Of a stretch of DNA of 64,000 nucleotides, positions 52,850-61,155 are shown one piece after another. Every line of letters begins with the position of its first letter. Within the stretch, counting starts at the first letter, position 1. The DNA comes from Cellulomonas sp. Leaf395 (lineage in GTDB: Bacteria > Actinomycetota > Actinomycetes > Actinomycetales > Cellulomonadaceae). The notes beneath the pieces are model-generated. The model worked only from the letters and a program-made list of their open reading frames with translations, did no database searches and had not been told where the DNA came from. A program made the position numbers and the translations under genes. The stretch spans positions 403,567 through 467,566 of the forward strand of contig NZ_LMQI01000005.1 of NCBI RefSeq assembly GCF_001424125.1, read 5' to 3'.

Positions 52850-52896
52850 TGAGCGTTGCTCCGACCGAGTGAATTTCTCCGGTCGAACCCCTTTCG

Positions 52897-52923
52897 CTAA
52901 AGATTCTACCGTCCGGCGACGAT
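52897..52923 (+). promoter_or_regulatory. Sigma-28 (FliA/WhiG)-type promoter of pilA
   Basis: CTAAAG (52897-52902), N15, GACGAT (52918-52923). The -35 box is the closest of the four to the TAAA consensus. It lies 81 bp upstream of ATG 53005, inside the 155-bp pilC-pilA gap. Confidence 0.65.
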
Positions 52924-53004
52924 GCATCACTCGTAGCACCGAACCGGCAATGCCGGACTGGCTTTGACAACGACCATCCGACCTGACTTCAAGGGGAGCG
53001 CACC

Positions 53005-53463
53005 ATGATTGCTCGCATTCGCAAGTCCCTCGACGAGAAGGACCAGGGCTTCACCCTGATCGAGCTCCTCGTCGTCATGATCATCATCGGCATCCTCGCG
53101 GCCATCGCGATCCCGGTGTTCCTCAACCAGCGCGCGAAGGCTCGCGACACGTCGACCAAGGCTGATGTCTCGACCATCGGCAAGGAGATTGCTACGTACT
53201 TCGTCGACCGGACCGGCCCGGTTGTGATCACGCCAACCGTTACCGCTGGTGCGGCCACAACGATCACGCTGTCGGACGCTGGTACTCCCGCGTACACCAG
53301 CGGCGCGATCAGGCTGAGCAACGGAACTGCCGTGCCGGCTACGGGTGCGTCTGCAAACCTCGGCAACGATTCGACGTGGTGCGTCGCGCTGACGAACCCG
53401 GGCGGCGTCGAGGACACGTACAGGTACTCGGCGGCCGGTGGCCTCCAGGTCGGCAGCTGCTGA
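53005..53463 (+). CDS. pilA: Major type IV pilin
   Basis: A 152-residue prepilin. A 15-residue leader ends in Gly15; the mature protein starts FTLIELLVVMIIIGILAAIA, with Phe+1 and the required Glu+5. The globular part is small (Thr/Ala/Gly-rich). Two cysteines (WCVAL and the final residue SC) probably form the C-terminal disulfide loop. ATG follows AGGGGAG. It has its own promoter and a very strong terminator directly behind it, which fits a highly expressed main subunit. Confidence 0.95.
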   Translation: MIARIRKSLDEKDQGFTLIELLVVMIIIGILAAIAIPVFLNQRAKARDTSTKADVSTIGKEIATYFVDRTGPVVITPTVTAGAATTITLSDAGTPAYTSGAIRLSNGTAVPATGASANLGNDSTWCVALTNPGGVEDTYRYSAAGGLQVGSC

Positions 53464-53494
53464 GTTAGTCGCAGTTGCTGAGTTCGTCGGTTCG

Positions 53495-53523
53495 CGGGGC
53501 GGGAGCTAGAAGCTCCCGCCCCG
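53495..53523 (+). terminator. Strong terminator after pilA
   Basis: A perfect 13-bp stem (CGGGGCGGGAGCT / AGCTCCCGCCCCG) with a 3-nt loop, 32 bp after the pilA stop. It is the most stable hairpin of the pil locus. It probably limits readthrough into the minor pilin genes. Confidence 0.8.
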
Positions 53524-53573
53524 TGACGCCGCAGGTTCCGGAACGACGAGTAGCCCGAATCGGAGGCGAACAG

Positions 53574-55400
53574 ATGAACGTCGTGAACGCTCGGCGTGGG
53601 TCGTCTGACGGCGGATTCACGCTCATCGAGGTCATCGTTGCGATGTTCATCACGCTTATCGTGATGACGGCGATGATGGGCGTGATCGTCTCGTCCCTCA
53701 GCACGATCGCGCAGGCGAAGCAGCGCCAGACCGCCACGTCGCTCGCGACCCAGTCGCTCGAGCGCCTGCGCGCGCTGCCCTACGACGCCGTAACCCAGCC
53801 CGACGGCTCCGCACCGGAGACGGGCATCGCCTTTGTCACCGACGTCAGCGGCGTCCGGCACTTCACGCCGACCGCCGTCCTTCCGGGCTTCGATGAGGTC
53901 CTCGTCGTCAACAACCCCGGCACGTGGAGCGGCTCCGGCCAGTTCGACGACGTGACGATCGGGAGCGCGACGTACCGCGTGTCCACCTACGTCTCAAAGC
54001 CACCGACGACGCCCGCCGGTCAGCAGACCTTCACGGCGACAGCCATCGTCACGTGGACGAGCAGCGTCTCGCACGGCACGCGCCGAGTCGTAGAGCAATC
54101 GACCCTTTACTCGCCTGCGGGATGCCTGTCCACCGCGCAAAGCCCGTTCGCCGCGCCGTGCCAGTCGTACTTCACCGCGCACGCCGGACAGGTGCTGTCG
54201 AGCCTCTCCGTCACGAATCCCACGGACTCGACGCTGCCCATCGAGGGCTTCGGCGCCAGCGACACCAAGCTCGAGATCGGGTTCCCCAGCAACGACGCGA
54301 ACCTCCTGATCGAGCAGACGGCCTCCGGCAACGCCGGCGCCACCACCGAGGGCGTGGCAGTCTCGGGCACCACGCCGCAAGGCAGCGCGGTCGCCTCCGC
54401 CGCCGTCGACTCCGACCCGTCATCGACTCCGGGCCAGTCCGAGACCGTGACCACGCCCGGCTATGCGAGCTCGAGCCTGTCGGCCACCGGGTCGGCCGGG
54501 CAGCTGATCGTCACGCCGGCCGGTACCAACACGGGAGGCGCCGCCTCGGCGATCGCGGCGCCCAGCGCGCTCTGCGTCGGTGTCTCCGGCAGTGGCCTGA
54601 TCACGGGCGACCCGACGACCCTGCGGCCGTGCTCCTCGTCGTGGGTGCAGCCCGGAAGCGGGACGTCCAGCCTCGTCTACAAGCCGGCCTGGGGCTCGGG
54701 CCCGCCGTTGAGCGTCGCGACGTTCGACGGGGAGTCCACCCCTGCCCGCTCCGTCGCGGCGCAGCTGACCAAGCCGAACGCGGACGCGTGCACGGGCGGC
54801 TCCGGACCGAGCGCAGTCGGCTGTGCCTACGGCGCGGCCTCGCGGGAGGTGGGAACCGTACAGCTCGGTCTGGCCTCGGGCGCATCGTCAGTCCCGGCCG
54901 GCTTCGGCGGTGGGCCGATCCTCACAGTCTCCGGGCTCGAGGAGTCGGTGCGCGCCGAGGAGGGACAAGGCGGCCGCGAGCCGCTCTATTCCCGCTCCGG
55001 GGCCGTGCGCGTCTGGGACGGGTCGACCTATCAGGACATCGATCTCGCGGACTACTCGGACCCGGCTGGTTCGCCCGCCGGTGCCACGGTCAATGTCCCG
55101 CCGACGGCGTTCGTCTACCCCGCGGCCTCGGGCGACGTCACGCTCACGTACGAGGGCGTCGTCTCGGTCCAGCGTCCGCAGGTGACCCGAACTCAGTCCG
55201 GCGCCACTCGCACGGCGTCATTGGTGGCCGACTGCAAGGCGAAGGCGTGCACCACGGAGGTCAACGGCGGCGGCGTCGTGACCGCGACCTTCACGGTCAC
55301 GGTTCAACGCGGTGGGCTGCAGGTAGCCCAGTTCGGTATGTCGACGAGCCTCGGCGGACTCGTCTCCGAGGCGTCGTACAAGGTGGCCGCAAATGGTTGA
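53574..55400 (+). CDS. Large PilV-like minor pilin with a Ser/Thr/Gly-rich ectodomain
   Basis: A 608-residue prepilin-like protein. Leader residues 1-14 end SSDGG, then FTLIEVIVAMFITLIVMTAM (Phe+1, Glu+5), as in PilV/PilE-type minor pilins. After the usual stalk (about 130 residues) comes a very long ectodomain rich in Ser, Thr, Gly, Ala and Pro, with scattered cysteines. It is four times the length of an ordinary minor pilin. It may be a tip adhesin. No promoter of its own is visible. The stop overlaps the next gene by 8 bp. Confidence 0.82.
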   Translation: MNVVNARRGSSDGGFTLIEVIVAMFITLIVMTAMMGVIVSSLSTIAQAKQRQTATSLATQSLERLRALPYDAVTQPDGSAPETGIAFVTDVSGVRHFTPTAVLPGFDEVLVVNNPGTWSGSGQFDDVTIGSATYRVSTYVSKPPTTPAGQQTFTATAIVTWTSSVSHGTRRVVEQSTLYSPAGCLSTAQSPFAAPCQSYFTAHAGQVLSSLSVTNPTDSTLPIEGFGASDTKLEIGFPSNDANLLIEQTASGNAGATTEGVAVSGTTPQGSAVASAAVDSDPSSTPGQSETVTTPGYASSSLSATGSAGQLIVTPAGTNTGGAASAIAAPSALCVGVSGSGLITGDPTTLRPCSSSWVQPGSGTSSLVYKPAWGSGPPLSVATFDGESTPARSVAAQLTKPNADACTGGSGPSAVGCAYGAASREVGTVQLGLASGASSVPAGFGGGPILTVSGLEESVRAEEGQGGREPLYSRSGAVRVWDGSTYQDIDLADYSDPAGSPAGATVNVPPTAFVYPAASGDVTLTYEGVVSVQRPQVTRTQSGATRTASLVADCKAKACTTEVNGGGVVTATFTVTVQRGGLQVAQFGMSTSLGGLVSEASYKVAANG

Positions 55401-56046
55401 GCTCCTGCGCCGTGCTCGCCGATCCCGCGACAGCGGCATGACACTGGTCGAGATGCTCGTCTCGATGATCGTGTTCGGCATCGCGATGGTGATGATCACG
55501 AGCGCGACCATCCTCGTCATGAACATGGCCAACGATGCCCAGCAGTCGGCCCAGACGGTCACGGAGCTGCGCCAGGCGGTCGCGGTCATCGACCGCCAGG
55601 TGCGCTCGGGCAACGTCCTGTTCAGCCCGGCCAACGAGACCATCCCCAGCAGCTGCCAGGCCTACGGGACCAGCGCCGGGTCCTGCATGCGGATCTTCAC
55701 CCAGTCGAACGGCAGCGAGAAGTGCGTGCAGTGGCAGCTGCTCGACGACGGGTCCGGGACGAGCACAGGCACGCTGCGGATGCGGTCGTGGGCTCTCGAC
55801 TACCTGACGAGCGGCGACATCACGCCGTGGTCTGTCGTCGCGCGTGACCTGAGGACGTCGAGCACCACTGCTCCGTTCACGCTGCTCGGCGCGTCCACTC
55901 CGTACAAGGAGCGCGCGCTGCAGCTGCACATCGTCGGTATCGACGAACGCAACGGTAAGGAGCAGGCCGTCGACACGACTCTGACGGGCCGCAACACCAG
56001 CTACGGGTACGACTCCGGGCAGTGCACGCCTGTGCCCCCCGCGTGA
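55393..56046 (+). CDS. PilW-like minor pilin
   Basis: A 217-residue prepilin. Leader residues 1-15 end RDSG, then MTLVEMLVSMIVFGIAMVMI (Met+1, Glu+5). The helical stalk continues with AQTVTELRQAVAVIDRQVRSG, the PilW/PilJ pattern. Cysteines in the ectodomain (SSCQAYG, SCMRIF, EKCVQW, GQCTP) suggest two disulfides. It overlaps the preceding minor pilin gene, so all three minor pilin-like genes are coupled. Confidence 0.82.
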   Translation: MVELLRRARRSRDSGMTLVEMLVSMIVFGIAMVMITSATILVMNMANDAQQSAQTVTELRQAVAVIDRQVRSGNVLFSPANETIPSSCQAYGTSAGSCMRIFTQSNGSEKCVQWQLLDDGSGTSTGTLRMRSWALDYLTSGDITPWSVVARDLRTSSTTAPFTLLGASTPYKERALQLHIVGIDERNGKEQAVDTTLTGRNTSYGYDSGQCTPVPPA

Positions 56047-56060
56047 TGAGAGGACTGGAC

Positions 56061-57587
56061 ATGCGCCAGCGTCTGCGTAGTGAAGGCGGTGACGACGACG
56101 GCATCGCCATCGTCGCCGCTGTCGCTGTGGTCATGATCGTGAGCATGCTCGTCCTGACGGTCGTGTCGCTGGCGATCTTCGAGGCGCGAGCGTCGGGCCG
56201 CGACCGCGCGCGCTCGGTCGCCGTGGGCTCCGCGGAGGCGCGCGTCGACAGCCTCGTGGCCACCGTGCAGTCGACCGCTCCGGGCGACCTGCCGTGCGGC
56301 ACACTCACGGACTCCGTCGACCTCGCCTCTGACGACCTCGACCGGACGACCGTCGTGACGTACTACGGCGCGAACGGTGCGGCAGTCGACTGCAGCGCCC
56401 TGGAGGCGACGCGCCTCGTGCAGGCGGCGATCAAGACGACTGCGGACACAGGACCCATCGTCGGCACCGCCCCGGCATCCCGCACCGTGGAGACACTCAT
56501 CCGGCTCAGCCCGGAGTTCGGGAACGACCTCGACAAGGCGATCTTCGGGAACGCCGGGATCGAGCTCTCCAACCACGCGAGCATCTACGGCCAGAACGGG
56601 CAGCCGGACGCCGACGTCTACACCAACGGCAACGTCGTCTGCGACAACAACCAGCACTACTACGGGTCGATCTACGCGCAGGGCACGATCTCGCTGTCGA
56701 ACACCTGCACGGTGGAGGTCGACGCGCACGCCAAGCTGGGCATCACGGCGACGAACCCGGGCGTGCAGATCAACGGCCGGGCGCTGGTCTCCAACGGAAA
56801 CATCTCGCTCGGTCCGGCAAGCGTCGGCCAGCAGGCGCGCGCGTCGGGCACGGTGACGGGAAACATCTGCACCACGACGGGCAAGTGCGTCGGCGGCCAG
56901 AGCGTCCCGCCGCCGGCGGTGTCGACATTCCCGGAAATGAACCGGTCGGGGTACACCCAGTGGCTCACCCAGGATCCCCCCACCGAGAACTACCAGGTCG
57001 TCACCTTCTCCGGCGACACCGATCCGGTGTTCCGCTGCGGCATGTACGGCGAGCCAGGGCCGCTCAACGGCAAGGTCGACTATGTCGCCAAGTGGATCTT
57101 CGAGCACGGCTCGTCGCTCACCTCGAACACGGTCATCCTCGCGGACTGCCCCGGCCAGCCGGTGAAGCTGCAGGGCACCGGCATAAGCATCAACAAGCAC
57201 CTCGTCATCTACAGCCAGGGCGGGGTCAACTTCTCGGGCAACTCACAGATCGTTTCGAGCGACGGCGCCCAGCACAGGCTCTACCTCATCCAACCGTACG
57301 ACGCTGACGTTGCCCCGGGCACGTTCGGGAACTGCGGGGACGGCATCGCACTCGACAACCAGGTCACGGTGCAGAACAAGATCGACGTGCTCCTGTACTC
57401 GCCCTGCGACATCCGCAAGGCGAACAACACCGAGCACTACGGTCAGATCTACGCCGGCGGCGTCGCGAAGATCGACAACCAGCTGACTATGTACTACAAG
57501 CCGCTGCCGGTCTGGGGCGTGACCGCGGTGACGACGGCCGTGGAGTACTACAACGTGGAGATCCAGTACAAGCGTGAGAACCGATAG
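56061..57587 (+). CDS. PilX-like protein with a beta-helix-like ectodomain
   Basis: A 508-residue protein. GIAIVAAVAVVMIVSMLVLTVVSLAIFEAR (about residues 14-43) is the PilX-type N-terminal helix, which lacks Glu+5 as PilX proteins do. The ectodomain has repeated short strands (ASIYGQNGQPDADVYTNGNV; YYGSIYAQGTISL; QINGRALVSNGNISLGP; HYGQIYAGGVAKI) that suggest a parallel beta-helix, plus several cysteines. ATG 56061 is chosen because GAGAGGA lies 6 nt upstream; ATG 56046 overlaps the previous stop but has no Shine-Dalgarno. Confidence 0.75.
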   Translation: MRQRLRSEGGDDDGIAIVAAVAVVMIVSMLVLTVVSLAIFEARASGRDRARSVAVGSAEARVDSLVATVQSTAPGDLPCGTLTDSVDLASDDLDRTTVVTYYGANGAAVDCSALEATRLVQAAIKTTADTGPIVGTAPASRTVETLIRLSPEFGNDLDKAIFGNAGIELSNHASIYGQNGQPDADVYTNGNVVCDNNQHYYGSIYAQGTISLSNTCTVEVDAHAKLGITATNPGVQINGRALVSNGNISLGPASVGQQARASGTVTGNICTTTGKCVGGQSVPPPAVSTFPEMNRSGYTQWLTQDPPTENYQVVTFSGDTDPVFRCGMYGEPGPLNGKVDYVAKWIFEHGSSLTSNTVILADCPGQPVKLQGTGISINKHLVIYSQGGVNFSGNSQIVSSDGAQHRLYLIQPYDADVAPGTFGNCGDGIALDNQVTVQNKIDVLLYSPCDIRKANNTEHYGQIYAGGVAKIDNQLTMYYKPLPVWGVTAVTTAVEYYNVEIQYKRENR

Positions 57588-57605
57588 TCGTCAGGGGGTG
57601 CGCCG

Positions 57606-58415
57606 ATGATCGACGTCGGCGCGCCACCGGTCTCCGCACTGGTCGCGGCCTTCGTCGGCGTCATCGGCCTCCTGATCGGCTCGTTCATCAACGTCGTCGT
57701 CTGGCGGGTCCCGCGCGGCGAGTCCGTGGTGCACCCGCCGAGCGCGTGCCCGCGGTGCGGCCACTCGATCCGATCCCGGGACAACGTGCCCGTGGTGTCG
57801 TGGCTCCTGCTGCGGGGTCGCTGTCGAGACTGCGGTGCCCCGATCTCTGCTCGATATCCGCTCGTCGAGCTGGGTACGGGTGTGCTCTTCGCGCTGACGG
57901 CATGGTTCGCGGGCCCGACGTGGGTGCTTCCCGCCCTGCTGTACCTGGCGGCCATCTCCGTCGCGCTGGCGCTCATCGACATCGACACGAAGCGGCTGCC
58001 GAACGCGATCGTGCTGCCGGCGTACCCGGTCGCGCTCGCGCTGCTCACGCTCGCCAGCTGGAACCCCGGTGGGGAGCCTGACTGGGCGGCGCTGCTGCGC
58101 GCCGTCATCGGCGCGGCGATCCTCTACGCGGTCTACTTCGTGACCGTCCTCGTCTACCCCGCGGGCATGGGCTTCGGCGACGTGAAGCTCGCGGGGGTCC
58201 TCGGCCTCTACCTCGGCTGGTACGGGTGGGGCGCGCTCTTCGTCGGGTGGTTCTCCGCCTTCCTCCTGGGCGGTCTGTTCGCCGTCGGCCTGCTCGTCCT
58301 CGGCCGGGCCGGACGCAAGTCCGGGATTCCGTTCGGCCCGTGGATGCTGCTCGGCGCCGCCGTGGGCATCGTCGCGGGCCAGCCGCTGTGGGACTGGTAC
58401 CTCGGCGTCCTCTGA
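57606..58415 (+). CDS. pilD: Prepilin peptidase / N-methyltransferase PilD
   Basis: A 269-residue membrane aspartyl protease. GSFINVVVWRVPRGESVV precedes the zinc domain with CPRCGHSI (about 48) and CRDCGAPI (about 74), needed for N-methylation. The catalytic Asp residues lie in LIDIDTKRLPN (about 125) and MGFGDVKLAG (about 190). About eight membrane helices. It cleaves the four pilin leaders encoded just upstream. Its presence makes the locus self-sufficient. Confidence 0.95.
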   Translation: MIDVGAPPVSALVAAFVGVIGLLIGSFINVVVWRVPRGESVVHPPSACPRCGHSIRSRDNVPVVSWLLLRGRCRDCGAPISARYPLVELGTGVLFALTAWFAGPTWVLPALLYLAAISVALALIDIDTKRLPNAIVLPAYPVALALLTLASWNPGGEPDWAALLRAVIGAAILYAVYFVTVLVYPAGMGFGDVKLAGVLGLYLGWYGWGALFVGWFSAFLLGGLFAVGLLVLGRAGRKSGIPFGPWMLLGAAVGIVAGQPLWDWYLGVL

Positions 58416-58449
58416 CGTCGAACATCCGCCACAGGAGTGCTGCTCCGGC

Positions 58450-58476
58450 CTCAAGTCAGGCGGCGCGGCACCCGAT
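58450..58476 (+). promoter_or_regulatory. Sigma-28 (FliA/WhiG)-type promoter of pilM-N-O
   Basis: CTCAAG (58450-58455), N15, CCCGAT (58471-58476), followed by AGG. Leader about 32 nt before GTG 58515. Confidence 0.65.
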
Positions 58477-58514
58477 AGGACGAATGAACTCAATCGTCCG
58501 GGGGAAGGACTCTC

Positions 58515-59579
58515 GTGGGTACCACACGCGTAATCGGGCTGGACATCGGCTCGTCGTGCGTCCGGGCTGCGGAGCTCGAGTTCGGGACCGGCGGCCCTCT
58601 GGGCAAGACGCCGCCGACACTCGTGCGCTTTGGCCAGGTCGCGCTCCCGCTCGGCGCCGTCCGTGACGGCGAGGTCGTGCAGCCGGAGATCGTCTCGAGC
58701 GCCCTGCGGCAGCTCTGGGCACAGGCGAAGTTCGACTCCAAGGATGTCGTCATCGGCGTCGGGAACCAGCGGGTCATCGTGCGCGAGCTCGACCTGCCGT
58801 GGATGCCGCTGGCCCAGCTCAAGGCGTCCCTCCCGTTCCAGGTGAGCGAGCTGCTGCCGATGTCGACCGACGACGCCCTGCTCGACTACTTCCCGACGGC
58901 CGAGTACGACGGCCCGCAGGGCCGCACGGTCCACGGCATGCTGGTCGCAGCGCAGCGCGACACCGTGAACGCGAACGTCATGGCCGTCGAGGGCGCCGGC
59001 CTGCGGCCCCGGATGGTCGACCTCAATGCGTTCGCGCTGCATCGGGCGCTGGCTCGCGGCGAGCTCGCCCAGTCGACCGCGGCGTTCGTGGACATCGGCG
59101 CGACGATCACCACCGTCGTCATCTCCGCGCAAGGTTCACCTCGCCTCGTGCGGTCGCTGCCCACCGGGGGCCAGAACGTCACCGCCGCCGTCGCCAGCGC
59201 GTTGGGCATCTCCGCCGCCGAAGCTGAGGCGGTCAAGCGGGAGGTCGGCATCGGCTACACCGTCGGTCCCGAGCGGGCGGAGGCCGCCGAGGCGATCAGC
59301 ACGGTGGCGCGCGCGCTCGTCGAGTCCGTGCGGAACACCTTCGTCTACTACTCGAGCAACAACCCGGGTGCCGGCATCGACGTCTGCGTGCTCACCGGTG
59401 GGGGTTCCCACCTCCCGGGCCTCGGGCAGTACCTGTCGAGCGCGAGCCGCCTGCCGGTCACCCTGGGTGACCCGCTCGCCGGCCTGCGGTCGGCCAAGAC
59501 CGTGCGGCGCGACGCGCTGAACGGGCACGAGTCGTTCATCGCCCTCCCCGTCGGGCTGGCCTACGGAGTTGCCGCATGA
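58515..59579 (+). CDS. pilM: Type IV pilus assembly protein PilM
   Basis: A 354-residue actin/FtsA-like cytoplasmic ATPase. GLDIGSSCVRAAELE is phosphate-1. AFVDIGATITTVVI and VCVLTGGGSHLPGLGQYLS are the other nucleotide-binding motifs, with the PilM-specific KASLPFQVSELLPM between them. It binds the N-terminus of PilN and links PilB to the membrane complex. GTG follows GGGGGAAGGA. The stop overlaps pilN (ATGA). Confidence 0.93.
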   Translation: MGTTRVIGLDIGSSCVRAAELEFGTGGPLGKTPPTLVRFGQVALPLGAVRDGEVVQPEIVSSALRQLWAQAKFDSKDVVIGVGNQRVIVRELDLPWMPLAQLKASLPFQVSELLPMSTDDALLDYFPTAEYDGPQGRTVHGMLVAAQRDTVNANVMAVEGAGLRPRMVDLNAFALHRALARGELAQSTAAFVDIGATITTVVISAQGSPRLVRSLPTGGQNVTAAVASALGISAAEAEAVKREVGIGYTVGPERAEAAEAISTVARALVESVRNTFVYYSSNNPGAGIDVCVLTGGGSHLPGLGQYLSSASRLPVTLGDPLAGLRSAKTVRRDALNGHESFIALPVGLAYGVAA

Positions 59580-60274
59580 CCACGCTTCTGGAACGACCGA
59601 AGGGCCGGCCGAGTGCCGGGACTGCACTGAGCGGGACCCTTCCGCAGGTCAATCTCCTCCCGCCCGAGGTCCGCGCGGCCCGGGGGCTGCGCGCGACGAA
59701 GCGCTGGCTGGTGGTCGGAATCGTCGTCACCGTCGTCGGGTGCGTCGGCGCGTTCGGTCTGGCGCTGATCTCCGGTACACAGGCTGCGACGGAACTGGCG
59801 GAGGCCCAGGCCGAGACGACGCGCCTCCAGCAGGAGCAGGCCAAGTACGCCGAGGTCCCGGTGGTGCTCGACGCCCTGGCGGCGGCGACGAGCGCCCGCA
59901 CGATCGGCATGTCGACGGACGTCCAGTGGAAGTCCTATGTCGACGCCATCGCCGCGGTGCTTCCCGCCAACGTGAGCTTCGACTCGACCACGGTCACGGT
60001 CGCGACCCCGATGAGCGCGGCGCCCGCGCCGGCCGACCCGCTCCAGCTGCCGAGCGTCGGGCAGATCCAGTTCACCGCGAGGTCGTCGGCGATTCCGGAC
60101 ACGTCCGCTTGGATCGACGCGCTCAACTCGGTCCCCGGCCTGGGCGACGCATGGGTGTCGTCGGCCACCGTCGGCGAGGACGAGACCGGTATCTACTACA
60201 CCGTCGCATCGACGGTCCAGGTGACGGACGCGGCGTACTCGCACCGGTTCGACGCTACCGAGGGGGAGGGCTGA
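59576..60274 (+). CDS. pilN: Type IV pilus assembly protein PilN
   Basis: A 232-residue single-pass membrane protein. The cytoplasmic segment carries LPQVNLLPPEVRAARGLR, the conserved PilM-binding INLLP-type motif (about residues 22-40), then one membrane helix (about 45-65). A coiled coil (AEAQAETTRLQQEQAKY) and a small periplasmic-type ferredoxin-like domain follow. It overlaps pilM and lies 1 bp before pilO. Confidence 0.9.
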   Translation: MTTLLERPKGRPSAGTALSGTLPQVNLLPPEVRAARGLRATKRWLVVGIVVTVVGCVGAFGLALISGTQAATELAEAQAETTRLQQEQAKYAEVPVVLDALAAATSARTIGMSTDVQWKSYVDAIAAVLPANVSFDSTTVTVATPMSAAPAPADPLQLPSVGQIQFTARSSAIPDTSAWIDALNSVPGLGDAWVSSATVGEDETGIYYTVASTVQVTDAAYSHRFDATEGEG

Positions 60275-60275
60275 C

Positions 60276-61079
60276 ATGGCCGGCGCGAAGAAGAGCACCT
60301 GGGTCGGCGGCACGGTCTTCCTGGGCCTCGTCATCGTCGCGGCGGCGTGGTTCCTCGCCATCTCGCCGACGATGTCGGCGGCGGCGGAGGTGAGGGACCA
60401 GGCCCAGCAGACGCGTGAGCAGAACGATCTCCTCGAGATGAAGGTTGCCAAGCTCAAGGCCGACTTCGAGAAGCTGCCGGAATACAAAGCGCAGCTCGCG
60501 GTCCTGCAGCAGCAGGTGCCGACAAGCGCGATGCTCTCGGACTACCTCCGGCAGCTCGACCAGATCGCGATCGCCCACGAGGTGACGATCACGACGATCA
60601 CGCCGGCAACTCCCCAGGCGGTCGTCGTCGCGGCGGCACCCGTCGCGGTCGCACCGGCGCCAGCGGAGAGCGCGCCGGCGGAGGGCGCGTCGTCGACGGA
60701 GACGCCGCCGGCCGAGGGCACCGAGGCGGTGGCGCCGCCCAGTGGCGGCGCACCGGCGGGCTTCACGGCGATCCCGTTCGCGCTGACCGTCGTCGGCACC
60801 TACGACAACACGAACGCCTTTCTGTACGACCTGCAGCACGCCACGGCTCGCCTGTTCCTCGTCACCGGTTTCACTGGCACGGCGCAGGGCGATTCCGAAG
60901 CATCGGGTGGCAAGCCCGAGACGCACGTCGGCGACCAGGAGCTGGCGATCTCGGGCTTGACCTACGTCCTGCCGGATGCCCTCGGTGTCCCGGCTCCGGT
61001 CGACCCGAACGCCACCCCGCCGGCCTTGCCCGGCGCGGTGCCCGGCAAGAACCCGCTGGTCCCCGTCGACGGTCACTGA
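60276..61079 (+). CDS. pilO: Type IV pilus assembly protein PilO
   Basis: A 267-residue single-pass membrane protein. A membrane helix (about residues 12-30) is followed by a coiled coil ([20 protein letters not shown]) and the [18 protein letters not shown] segment typical of PilO. A Pro/Ala/Glu-rich insert (about residues 115-155) splits the ectodomain. PilP and the secretin PilQ are absent, as expected for a cell without an outer membrane. Confidence 0.9.
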   Translation: MAGAKKSTWVGGTVFLGLVIVAAAWFLAISPTMSAAAEVRDQAQQTREQNDLLEMKVAKLKADFEKLPEYKAQLAVLQQQVPTSAMLSDYLRQLDQIAIAHEVTITTITPATPQAVVVAAAPVAVAPAPAESAPAEGASSTETPPAEGTEAVAPPSGGAPAGFTAIPFALTVVGTYDNTNAFLYDLQHATARLFLVTGFTGTAQGDSEASGGKPETHVGDQELAISGLTYVLPDALGVPAPVDPNATPPALPGAVPGKNPLVPVDGH

Positions 61080-61098
61080 CCGCCGCTCGAACCACACG

Positions 61099-61132
61099 GT
61101 CCACCCTCCGGGCGCCAGCCCGGGGGGTGGAC
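61099..61132 (+). terminator. Terminator of the pil locus
   Basis: A 15-bp stem (GTCCACCCTCCGGGC / GCCCGGGGGGTGGAC, one G-U pair) with a 4-nt loop, between pilO and aroC. It ends 23 bp before aroC, so the aro genes need their own start or readthrough. Confidence 0.75.
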
Positions 61133-61155
61133 TGCGTCATGGGAGGATCCGTCAC

